A DNA stretch of 64,000 bases from Aporrectodea caliginosa. Lineage: Eukaryota > Annelida > Clitellata > Crassiclitellata > Lumbricidae. The DNA lies in contig JACEVL010000674.1 of assembly GCA_020284085.1 (NCBI GenBank), positions 72,501 to 136,500 on the forward strand. Direction: 5' to 3'. Shown here piece after piece: positions 34,056 through 44,206 of the stretch. A program made the position numbers and the translations under genes. The notes under the pieces are model-generated. The model did no database searches, was not told the DNA's origin, and worked only from the letters and a program-made list of their open reading frames with translations. Every line of letters starts with the position of its first letter. Within the stretch, counting starts at the first letter, position 1.

Positions 34056-34779
34056 GTATGAAGAGATGTATTGGTACTTGTTCTTGTAATCGAGTATAAC
34101 TTAAGTACAGTTTTAAGTACTTGCACTTGTGCGGGAGACCTAAGTACTTGTACTCGTCCTTTAGACCTAAGTACTTGGAAAAAAATTACTTACACTACTT
34201 AAAACATATTAATTAATGCATTTTCATGGTGTTGCTCCATTAGTCAAAAACTGCCTCCAGCAAGTAGGTTCTTATTTAAAATGTGTGTACAGATATACAT
34301 TATACATGTATGATTGTGTCTTACGTGAATGAGACACATGCTTTCTTTGGGACCACCAAGTTTTTTGGCAGTGGTGGCGCAGGTGATACACAAACGTCTC
34401 ATTTTGGCCACGATAATCACACATGCGGCTACAGCAACCGAAACTGCAGTTTCGTCCAGACCTCCTGCATCAACAACAGGGTCTAAGCTATTTGGTCACT
34501 ACTGTACACGTTTTCGGTGAAACTGAGCACCTTATCATCACAAGTGACAACCTAGATGAATATGAGAAGCCGTGATGACTTCGATGAAGTTGATTGTTTG
34601 GACATGCAGCAAAACTGTTCTTGACAAACTGTATGAACCAGCGCTTAGAGTTTTGAGTGCGCTTGCTTAACCTTAATATAAAAGCCTCAGATTTGGATTT
34701 TAGACTCATCTGCATGAGACGCATGGAAAAATTCCCGGGAGAACTGAATTTTCAACTTTTTATTTTCTGGAGCACCCTA
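34056..34779. mobile_element. truncated hAT copy, sister of 8644-10735
   Basis: The right terminus CTGGAGCACCCTA (34767-34779) equals that of the 8644 element. Internal matches include the AAGTAC/GTACTT cluster (34080-34180) and a block at 34325-34460 homologous to 9360-9490. The left terminus is missing; the element begins abruptly at the broken RNase H frame. Confidence 0.75.
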
Positions 34780-35419
34780 CTGTGAATAGGCTGGTTTCGG
34801 CGACTTCTTTCTTTTAGCGTTTTAAAAATCTCTAGATCACGATTACGAGTGTTTTTAGTAGTATGATTGCAGCTTCTTGATTTTTTAAGGTCTTGGTTTC
34901 AGCTCTGGTGACCAGAGTCTGGTCAAAGTTTTAAACGACTAGCTGTCTTGTGAATCTCTTTGTTGTGCAAAAGCTTTTGATCAAAGTGATTGCAGCAGTT
35001 GAGTCGACTAGAAACTAGAGTTCCTGTTAATGAAACTCAGATAATTTTAAGAATTATGGTTTTACGAATGTTCCCGATGTGAAAGTGAACTAATTGAAAT
35101 AAATTGTAGCCATTGCTACACGATTACCGGTCAGATTAGCTAAACTGTTGTCAAGTAACCAGACGGAAATAAAAGCTTAAAACGCTACCGATATGTAATA
35201 CATTTATAAAGCATCTGCAAAACTTACGCAACTGTTCTTTCCGTTTTTTGTGTACAAGAGACCTCAGTTCCCAAAGAGGGAGCAGCGGAAACTTCACGAA
35301 TTGATCCGAAGTAAGTAGATAACACACTTCACGTAAGAATCCTCTTGATTATGTTCAAGCCCTGAGCAGAAAAAAATACTAAAATAGATTATTCTGCTAA
35401 AGTGCAAAGGAAAATACTA
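34780..35419. other. intergenic, nothing recognised
   Basis: AT-rich, no coding frame above 60 codons, no repeat seen. Confidence 0.5.
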
Positions 35420-35427
35420 GCTTAGCC

Positions 35428-36121
35428 CAGGGGCGTCCATCCCCTTACACCTATGAAGCATTCCCCTCATTTCATCAGATTGCCTGGTCATTGCCCCCTC
35501 CCCGCCCCAACGACGACCGGGAGTGACGATTGGTCAACTGTCGACAAAAGAAACAAATTTGATTATTAAATTTGAATCACGATTTTATTGTTGAATTCTT
35601 TATTGAATTCTTTAACTTTTAGTTCATTATAATCAAGCAACATTATGCATAATAAAATATGAAGGCTTGCACACAGACCGAGGCATACCGCCAGAGCAGC
35701 AAGACAGTACTAACATAAGTACTAAAATTACAATAGGTGCTTCTTCAGAGCAGCAGAGTGCATATCCAAGCGATCAACAATTTCGTCCAGTTGTAATGAC
35801 TAATGATCGATAGAGTAGCGTCTCCTTCACAGGCCAATACTATCATAGTTGCAAACCAGTCATCACCCATGGTTGATCTCAGTCGATTTTTCGCAATGCG
35901 GAATGCGGATGCGACACATAACTCGCTCAGCTGAGCAGCTGGTCACCACAAGGCAGATTTTATTATTTTTAAAACAAAGAAGCATTTTCAAATGAAAACA
36001 CCTCGATTAATTTCTTAAATGAGAAAAACTGAGTAAACGTTTAATGTAAAAAAATTCTTTCCCCCCTGAAAAGCAAATGAAGATTTCTGCTTCATTTCCC
36101 CCCATAGGATGGACGCCTCTG
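35428..36121. mobile_element. hAT-type MITE, 694 bp
   Basis: Termini CAGGGGCGTCCATCC (left) and CAGAGGCGTCCATCC (right, reverse complement) lie inside an exact 8-bp duplication GCTTAGCC (35420-35427 and 36122-36129). No transposase frame. Confidence 0.9.
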
Positions 36122-36129
36122 GCTTAGCC

Positions 36130-37029
36130 TGTTCCCGGAATACGCAGGCTAGAATTTATTAAAAGAAACAAGACAATTTTTGAATGTCGTATCTTAAAAT
36201 TTTAATTTTCTCTAATAAAAAGGCATTATGACTGTTGACTGATCACTCCAGTTATTTTTTGCAATATGATTGGCCATAACAAAACGTAACGTCACCAATT
36301 TAGGAAATTATTAAAAACAAAAACTTCTACTATCAAATTGGTAATAATGATGATAATATGAGCTCAGACTGATGAACAAATATAAGGACCTAACGATAGC
36401 TATTAATATCATGACGACGACCGTACAGATGCACAGAATACAATGCACAAAAGATCCAGAGGTCCAATTCAATCCCGCACTATCGATTTTCAAATGAGAA
36501 GCTCTGTCTATATATATATAACCAGCTTTGCACAGGCCTGCAATCATCTTACAGCGACTTTCAAGCCTGCGAATTCGTATTCCAGCGTCCATCGCTCCTA
36601 AGTGTTTCGATTCCAGAAATGTGAAGTCATGTAGTACTGCTGTTTTCACATTTTGTGTTTGTGGTGTCATCGAGGGGGTCATTTACAAAGTTCGTTTCAT
36701 TTACAGTGCCACAAGTCTTTTGGCACAATACAGTAAACACTTATTTCAGTTTTCGTTGTCCTTAGGTCGGGTGCGCTACTTCTTGGGTTGCATTCCTAAA
36801 GAGGTCAAAGTTCGTGTGACTTTGTGGCAATAATGCGCTCTCAATACTGTTTCATAGTCACTCCTAATATGGGGTCTTTTTCGAGCCTGGCGATACATTT
36901 ATTAGGCGTCCTGATCGAAAGAGACACAGCAGCCATTTGTTGATCTGAGTCGCACTCCAGTCTGCGAGAGACTAAATTAGCCACTCTACAGATAATAACT
37001 GCAATATGGTGATGATCAACACTTATACA
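36130..37029. other. intergenic, nothing recognised
   Basis: Frames of 101-123 codons overlap antisense to each other (36311-36833) and match no family. Confidence 0.4.
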
Positions 37030-37560
37030 AACCACAAACCATCAGTGTTTTGCACAGACCAACACTCCAAGACCAAGACCGAGAAAATGACCGCGTGGTC
37101 CCAAGACCAACACAGCGTACTCCAAGACCAGGACCGAGACCACGTGGTCCAAGACCAAGACTGAGACCAAGAAAAGTCCACAGCAGCTAAACATTATCAA
37201 CAGGTCCAGATGTTGCTAGGATAAAGAAAATCTATTCCAGTATCAGAAATAGTCCACCAAATCCTTGATCTGCAAAGTTTCCCAACCATTGATTTTGCCT
37301 CGAGAAATGCATCAGTGTAACTAGTCACCAAAGGCGGGTCGTCGCATGAATTCCAAGCTAACTCAGAAGTCCCTGAATGACCATCACTTCAATTACCGGC
37401 AAATATCGACAAAATTTAACAAATACTCCACCGAGACCATACGCCCAAGACCAAGACCACACCTTTAAGACCAAGAAGACAAAGACCAAGACCACACATG
37501 TAAAGACCAAAACAAAGACCGGTACATTCGAGACCAAGACCGAAATTTTCGATCTCAATT
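37030..37560. repeat. AAGACCAAGACC-rich repeat clusters
   Basis: Degenerate AAGACCAAGACC/GAGACC motifs cluster at 37050-37180 and 37425-37550 around a 240-bp unrelated core. The complement (TCTCGGTCTTGGTCTCGG) recurs at 39775-39800 and 40420-40460 in the TRIM-like intron. Clustered short motifs near the ends of a block resemble subterminal repeats of a DNA transposon, but no terminal repeat or target duplication was found. Confidence 0.55.
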
Positions 37561-38066
37561 GTTCTCTAAAGAACCTTGCTGAAAATTCAGACTTAATTAT
37601 TAAATCAAACTTTCAAACCAAACTTAAAACATCAACCTATGCGTTTTAATTTAAGGCAACTCATCTATATGTCTGACTTGCGCTAAATAAAGTGAAGGCC
37701 TGACTACACTTAGTGTTTGCTTATCTGCAAGGGCATGCAGATACGAGGTCGATTATCAAAGAGATCGCTGGGTCCATCGAGCGATTAAACGCAGTTAATA
37801 GAATATTAACATTTCAACCCGTAACTCTGAGTATATAGGCCTACAACGAATATGTCCTGACAGTAAGTTGCTACTCTGACAATATAGAGACTACAGCTGC
37901 GTTCAGGTATTTTGTTACAGATTTTCCTATGCTCACTCGAACAAAACTACACTTATAAGCCAGTGCTAAAGAGAAAGGACACATCGACGTGTACACGTTA
38001 AAAATATCGCAGTAATCTCAGTAGTGAAACCGAAAGTGTTGTAGATTTTTCGACTTAGATAATAAG
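37561..38066 (+). other. 5' flank of the TRIM-like gene
   Basis: Non-coding. No clear TATA box. The frame of the gene has a stop at 38025-38027, so the coding start is not upstream in this exon. Confidence 0.4.
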
Positions 38067-39210
38067 ATGGCTGCTATAGATTCCAGCAGTGGTGGCATTA
38101 ACAGTGAAGAGCTCGACGATATAATTACATGTTGTATATGCACCGAAGTCTTCACAGATCCGAAGGCATTGCCATGCATTCATACATTCTGCATGAAATG
38201 TCTTCAAGAGAATGGGCTTAAAACCAACAAGGGACCAGAAGATGAGATGCCTTGCCCAATCTGTAGACGATTATTTAAAATTCCTAGTGAAGGGTTTCGT
38301 GGACTCCCTAAAAATTTCTTCATTGAGAGACTGATACAAGTATCAAAGGTTTCAGACCCGACTGCAGTATCGAAAGCCTTATGCTCTCTGTGTTTAGAGG
38401 AAAGTAAAGAACAGGAAGGAAAAGAAATTCCAACAGCTGATACATATTGCGTTGAATGCAAGCACAAGTTGTGCGAAGAATGTTGCAGTGCACACAACAA
38501 ATTTAAATTAACAAAGAATCATAAATTGATTCCAATAGATGAATGTGAAAGTGGACAAAATGTAGTGGCCGATTTAGCTCCAATGGTTTGTGAAGTTCAT
38601 GAACAAAAGGTTTTGGATGTATATTGTGCTGAATGCAAAACAGTTGTATGCGCCATTTGCTTCATCGAGGACCATAATAGCCATAAAGGTGGTCATGTTA
38701 GAAAATGTGTGGATGGTTTTCGAAAGCAGATACTAAACAGTACTGAAGCTATGAATCGATGTATCGCTCAAACTGAGATGAAAAAGGCGGAACTTGTAAA
38801 GGTGAAGGAAGAAATGCAGCGAAGGGTGGAAAGCTTAGAATGTGATGTAGAGAAGAGAAAAGACGAAATAAAACAGTTAACTGATAAACATGCAATTAGT
38901 CTTCTACAAGGTCTATGCTCCGAAAGACAAAGCAGATTGAAAGAAATCCAAATGGCAACGGATGCTATTGATGCTTATCTATCGAACTTGGAAAGTTACA
39001 ATTCTTATTGTCACCAATTAATCGAAAGAGGTTCGGCTAGCGACATCTGCCGCACAGTTTCAGACTTATCTATTAGAGCGTTTGAGTTGGAACAACAGTG
39101 CCAACCTACAAATGAAACAAGAAGTCCAGATTTTAGATTCTGCTTTAGACTATCTGTACTGGAAGAGTTCCTGGACGAAAACCGTGACAACTTGGTTGGT
39201 GAAATTGAAG
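38067..39210 (+). CDS. TRIM-like RING/B-box protein, exon 1
   Basis: The ATG at 38067 has a strong context (AAGATGG). A C3HC4 RING spans residues 22-66 (C22, C25, C37, H39, C42, C45, C63, C66), which in this family recruits E2 for ubiquitin transfer. B-box 1 spans about C106-H152 and B-box 2 about C175-H210 (CEVHEQ ... YCAECKTVVCAIC). A coiled coil follows (about 225-330, rich in E, K, L, R). This RBCC order defines tripartite-motif proteins, which act in innate immunity and protein turnover. Reading on without splicing would stop two codons later at 39216. Splicing at 39210 (GAAG|GCAAGT) keeps the frame with exon 2. No C-terminal NHL, SPRY or filamin domain is seen. Close kin may be TRIM56/TRIM71-like proteins, but the paralogue is uncertain. 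Confidence 0.88.
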
Positions 39211-40631
39211 GCAAGTGACCGCTGTTGTAAATCATAATTGTACCATAAAACAAAATTTTGTGCATCACATTCATCGTAGTTAATTTATAAAAGTTTTTTC
39301 TCTGATGCAATGCATTGTCGTTACGTGGTGTACTAAATAATACTAAAATACTAATAATATTATTCGGTTGCCCACACTAGCTCAAGTCAGTCTGCAGTAG
39401 GCTGAGCCTGCAGTAGACCTAGTAACATAGCAAAGTTTAATCCTGAGCCGAATCGATTTTTCCAATGTAAATGTAGCCTTTTGCTGGCTTGCCACAGCGC
39501 AGTATCAATCGGTTTCAGACGGTCATCAACGTTGCTGCGCGTCTGGTCTTGCGATTAAAGTTCGCTTTGCTCATGGTTTCGTGCCAATAACTAGAACTAA
39601 ATTGGGTGGTCGGTCCTTTTGGGTCGCTGGTCCACTTGCCTGGAACAGTTTTCGTGCGACTATTCAGGAAGCTAAAAGCTTTTCTGTTTAAAAAGCAGTT
39701 AAAACTGCACTTGCTACGAAATTCCGAGCATTACTATCAGAGTTGTATGGTGTCGAGACGTCCTGTTAGGTTTTCTGATATCTCGGTCTTGGTCTCGGAA
39801 TCTAGTGTCTCGATGTCGGTTGCTCAGTCATTTCTTGACTTTTGGAAACTGTCTTGAATCAAAAATCTTGTTTTCTTGTGGAAGCGGTCTCAAAAGTTCT
39901 CGCGCAAACTGTCTTTAGTTCTTAACTTCTTGCGCTGTAAATTATTCTGTTAAGTCGGAAGTGCTAAACACACCGAAAGTTTAGAACAGCGGCCTTTCTT
40001 GTTAACACGAACTTAACAGATATGGAAAAAAGAAATTTCTACTTAATTTGAGTATCAATCAGTGCAGAAATCATAAAGTATCTTAATATGTCAAATTTGT
40101 AATCAAGCAATTTGAAGTCATGAACAATGCATAAGCGAAACGATTGAAGCAATTCTAGTTTCTCAAGGTGAGTTACGTCGTAAATTTATGGAATTTTGTT
40201 GGCTTGAATTTCAGAATCATTTTGAAGATTTTAGGATGCCTGAAATATTTAATTTTTTTAGACTATTCAGGTTATCGGTTGACAAGTGAGAGAAAAATTG
40301 TTTAGGGATTTGGTTCTAAGTTGTTTTTATTGTTTATTCTGTAATCTGCTCTACCCTGCTGGCTAAATGCCTCAGTGCTCAGTGTTGAACTGTCTTGAAC
40401 TGTCTTAGACCTTGTATCACTGTCTCGGTCTCGGTCTCCCTGTCTCGGTCTCGGTCTCGAAGTTTTAAGTCTCGCTTACAAGACTGACTAGAATTTGCGT
40501 TGAGAGTGGACAATTCTGCAAAGCATCGCAGAAGTAGCTTGTCACCGACGATGTTATATAAATCGTCATAAGTCGTCGGTAAATTAAACGAATACTAAGT
40601 CTACTACAAATTATTTTCACTTTATTTTCAG
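39211..40631 (+). other. GC-AG intron of the TRIM-like gene
   Basis: The donor is GCAAGT after GAAG, the known strong context for GC donors. The acceptor is TTTTATTTTCAG ending at 40631. Both sides are phase 1: the split codon joins G with AG to give Glu, and the frame is open through exon 2. The intron holds a LINE scrap (39530-39760) and clusters of TCTCGGTCTCGG. Confidence 0.75.
39530..39760 (+). pseudogene. LINE C-terminal fragment in the intron
   Basis: A broken frame reads TKLGGRSFWVAGPLAWNSFRA, one residue pattern away from the LINE end box F-x-V-A-G-P-x-x-W-N-S-L-P, then FKKQLKLHLL. Same functional box as at 14350-14706, but a different family. Confidence 0.6.
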
Positions 40632-41147
40632 AGGAAGGTGATCCGAAGCCAAAGAAAAGAAGTAAACAAAGTCTATTAGTAGAAAAAACCAATGAAAATG
40701 ATCTCCTGAGAAAAGAAATCGAAATCGAAAGGACGGAGAAAGATAGTTTGCGGTTAGCAAATGAACAGCTGAGAATTGATGCAGCCAAAGAAGTACAGGT
40801 TATTAAGACTTTGACAGACGAAGTGAGAAATGCGGAAGCTAATTATGATTCACACATACAAAGACTAAAACAAGAGTTGGACAATAATAAAATCGCAAAC
40901 AACGCGCTTCATACCAACAACGACAAACTAAAGCAGGAGCTTGAAGCAGAGAAAACGACCAACAATTCACTTCAGACCAACAACGACAAACTAAAGCAGG
41001 AACTCAAAGCAGAGAAAACGACCAACAATTCACTTCAGACCAACAATTACAAATTAGTTGAGGAATTGAACACGTGTAAAGCGACTGTAACGACATTAGA
41101 AGCCAACGCCGAGAAACTCAGGATAGAACTAGAGACTACGAAAACAG
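40632..41147 (+). CDS. TRIM-like protein, exon 2: coiled coil with 21-residue repeats
   Basis: 172 codons, phase 1 at both ends, so it can be skipped or duplicated without frameshift. It starts with a basic patch (EGDPKPKKRSKQ) that could be a nuclear localisation signal, then a long Lys/Glu/Asn/Leu coiled coil. Three tandem units of 63 bp (starts 40913, 40976, 41039) encode TNNDKLKQELEAEKTTNN-type repeats of 21 residues, exactly three heptads. It ends at ACAG|GTATGC (41147/41148). Without splicing, the frame would stop at 41188. Later exons were not found. Confidence 0.72.
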
Positions 41148-41189
41148 GTATGCATGTATGTCTTTTAGGACATTTAGTGTCAGTTTGAT

Positions 41190-41950
41190 TCAGAAGTGTT
41201 ATATATAATTCTGAGTTGTCCTTCGATAACCCGGCTAAAGGCTCCGAAACGTAATGTTCTAGCGTTATGAAAAATTTTACAAAACCTTTTTATCAGAATG
41301 TGCAGGTAAACGCGATTATTTTCAGCTCGCAGTTTTCTTTAAATGCCGATATTATAGAGATTTTAAATGTCGAACCGTTGCAATACGCCGCCATTTCTGA
41401 TTTCTCATAACGTCCTACAACACACGGCCTCCTCATTTGCAAGGCATTTCGCGATTTCTTCGACAAGCGAAAGACGTCATCTAGCTACATTGGTTAATAG
41501 CTGCGTATACGTTGCGTCTCATTTGCCTCTGTGCGTGAGGATCGCGGTTCGCTTCCCGATGCTGGCTGATTTCATAAATTTAAATCTTGGGCTTGCACAG
41601 GGATACTAAATGGCGTGGCGTCCATTCAAACGGGCCAGCGGTGGTGAAGGGTTGGCACTCATCAGATCAATTCATTGATAAAATTAGCAGGGTCGAGCCT
41701 ATTATTCGGTCGCTATAGAAAACGGGAACGTTTACATTTTACATTTTTAAAGTCTTGCGGAAACAATATTATAGGATAGAGCAAATTCAAATACACGGGC
41801 GCACCCGGTGACTGCCAGTCAAAGCAGCCATAGTTAACCTCGCAAATCAAGCGGAAACGATTATTATGTAGGCTAATAGGCAGAGATAAACCGTGCGAAG
41901 CCCTGAAAAATTACTCTCGCCAATGGAACACTAAAATTTATTCTAAAAAC
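41190..41950. other. downstream intronic or intergenic sequence
   Basis: No further TRIM-like exon recognised. The stretch around 41225-41355 (AAGGCTCCGAAA ... GTAAACGCGATTATTTTCAG) matches 52780-52890, so it belongs to a dispersed repeat. Confidence 0.4.
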
Positions 41951-42050
41951 TCGAGAATAAGAGTCCGAGCTTCGTCTACTATATTTAGCCCGGGGAAAAT
42001 AATATATTAGGTAGAGACAACCCGTGCGAAGCCGGGTAATGCACGTCTAG
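41951..42050 (+). mobile_element. candidate Helitron 3' end
   Basis: A hairpin ACCCG-TGCGAAGC-CGGGT (42020-42037) is followed 9 nt later by CTAG (42047-42050) and then T. A GC-rich hairpin a short distance before CTRR is the Helitron 3' signature. The 5' TC end was not identified. A similar hairpin in reverse orientation lies near 20465-20485. Confidence 0.35.
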
Positions 42051-42054
42051 TTGT

Positions 42055-42141
42055 TTTTCTTTAAATCTGTCGGGCACTGGGAAGGCAAGCTGCTCCCTGA
42101 CATAACTGGAGTAAACACGGACAAAGTGAACCGATGGCCAG
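42055..42141 (+). pseudogene. older DDE-type transposase, 5' part, split by an insertion
   Basis: The frame reads HWEGKLLPDITG, then DKVNRWPV up to the insertion at 42142. The family form is H-x-D/E-G-K-L-L-P-D-L-T-G followed by V-D-R-L-P-V. Joining across the insertion and removing one 8-bp duplicate continues in frame at 44215. Confidence 0.7.
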
Positions 42142-44206
42142 TAGGGTGGTTCACAGATGCATGGTCAAAAAACAAAGTGCAACCTAGAAACCCAGGGCAC
42201 CCTATCAGTTTGTTAGACCTATCAATAGTATTATTTACACAAAATTTCAGCTTTTAATTCCAACGGAAAGACGGTGCTCACGGACCGTGTCAATTTGCCT
42301 GATACCGATAAAAAGACACTAATTGTGGAAATGAATGCGTCGAGCATACATTCCCGTACGAATGTATTTTATTTTTTACGACAAATCAAATATTACTGTA
42401 ATTTGACAACACTTGTGATAGTAGAACAGTTAGTCAGGTTGATCTATAAAATTTCAGTAAGTTTGAAGAATTGGAAATGTCAAAAATTAAAAAAACATCG
42501 TTCTAACCATGAATGTCGATTGTTCCGTTTTTATGACTTCAACACTCACTACAGTCTTAGAGTTCTATAAACTGCAAGCACTGGGTCAACAACAGACTTC
42601 TTTGTTGTTTTTGAGGCAAATAGCATTCCTATTTGCCACACCACTTGGAGAAGACACTGATTTTCTTCATTATTGGTGATGAGTCGGTTGAATTCCTCGA
42701 GCAAATTCACACACCTCTGAGCCACTCTCAACTGCTGAATTCTCTCTCTACCTTGCTTGTAATCCTCATTCTCGATCCATTTCTCTTGTGGAAGTGTAAG
42801 AAAGTAATCACTAATCTTCAGGTGTGACAGCAGAGTCAGTTTTCACTTGGTTGCAAAATCACCCAGGCAAGGCCCCTCCTTCAGTACCGCAGCATCACCT
42901 CTCACCTTCCTTTCACCAGGCTTTGCAGTTACTCTGTGAACAATATTCACCTTATCTGTTACTGGAAGTTGGTCTGAGACCAGTGCCAGACCTACTGCCT
43001 CATCTGAACGGTACCACTAGTGGTTTCTACGGCCTTCTTGGCAGCAACGCTGATCTCGGGGTCAACTGACTCGTGTTTTCCTAGAGTAATACAAAGTGAC
43101 AGATCTTGTCCACGATCTTCAGCAGCAAGTGAGGCTTTTGTCCATGCTTTTGTGTAAAGAAGGACAACAAAGCTGCACATGAATCTGAGTTTCTTTCTTT
43201 TCGTTAGATTGAATACACCACGTTGATCACGAAAAGGGTAGATTTTGATGGCATACAATAACGTGGCCATCCAACTTGCGTGGTGAGTTGGCCCAGGGCT
43301 CTCCAGTGAATTATTGAAGGCTAACTTCCAAGACAACCACTTTCAGCTCAATGAGTTCTTGACCTCTTATCTCTGAATCTGATTTTCTTTCAGTTAACTT
43401 CTTGAGAAAACTGAGTGCTGTTTCATTATAGGGTTCAGTGCCGGATATGACATTCAGTCCTGTATCACACTTTCCCAAGCAGCTTTATATGTCTGGAAGA
43501 TTGGAATATGTGATGAATTAGATGGACCGCAGCAAAAGGTGAATACTTTGGCTAAAATCATCACATGGTGACGGCAGGCCAACCACAGGAGCTCTCGACA
43601 TATCTTGTCTTTCAGCAGAACGCACACTCCGTTGAAGAACTCAGTGTTGACAGATATCAAAGCTCAGGGTTTGAACCTTGTCAGAGAGTTTCCACAACTC
43701 CAGAAGATTATGAATGGCCATGGATTCATTGCATCCTGCCCACAGGCTAATTTCGGCACACCGAAAAGTTAAAGTGTTAAATATGAGCTCTTAAATTTCA
43801 TTGGCATATGGTAAATTCGAAAATTCACTTGCGAAAACACGATTGCCAAAAACACAGAAAGTAGACACCATGACCTTCAGCAATAACTTTACACTCTGTT
43901 CAAAATACCAGTAAGTAAGTAATTAAGTAAGTAAGCAAGCAAGTAAGTAAGTAAGTAAGTTAGTATAACACAACAGAAACTATTTGAAGCTCATCTCCAT
44001 GACAAATGTTGAGTTGTTGACCAGTTACACAGCATCAAGATTTACCGCTAATGCTACTATATGGTAATATTTCTATGTCATTGGGCACCATCTTCCAGCT
44101 GGAATAGATGCTGACATTTTATCTCAATAATACTATTGACAGGTCTAACCAACTGAGGAGGGTGCCCTGGTTTCTAGCTTGAATTTGGTTTTTGTGAACC
44201 ACCCTA
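42142..44206 (-). mobile_element. complete 2.07-kb DNA transposon of the same family
   Basis: Termini TAGGGTGGTTCACA in perfect inversion, extended by diverged subterminal inverted sequence to about 140 bp (both contain AATAGTATTATT and CAGGGCACCCT). Exact 8-bp duplication ATGGCCAG at 42134-42141 and 44207-44214. The minus strand carries transposase remains: TEFFNGVCVLLKDK and RELLWLACRHHV (43650-43560), FQTYKAAWESV (43490), and AQRCVNLLEEFNRLITN (42720-42660). Stops and frameshifts make it inactive. The inverted sister is at 17027-18872. An 8-bp duplication fits hAT or P-type elements; the superfamily is not certain. Confidence 0.85.
43912..43965. repeat. interrupted (AAGT)n microsatellite in the transposon
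   Basis: AAGT units with AATT and AAGC interruptions, in the position corresponding to the ACTT tract of the sister element. Confidence 0.9.
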
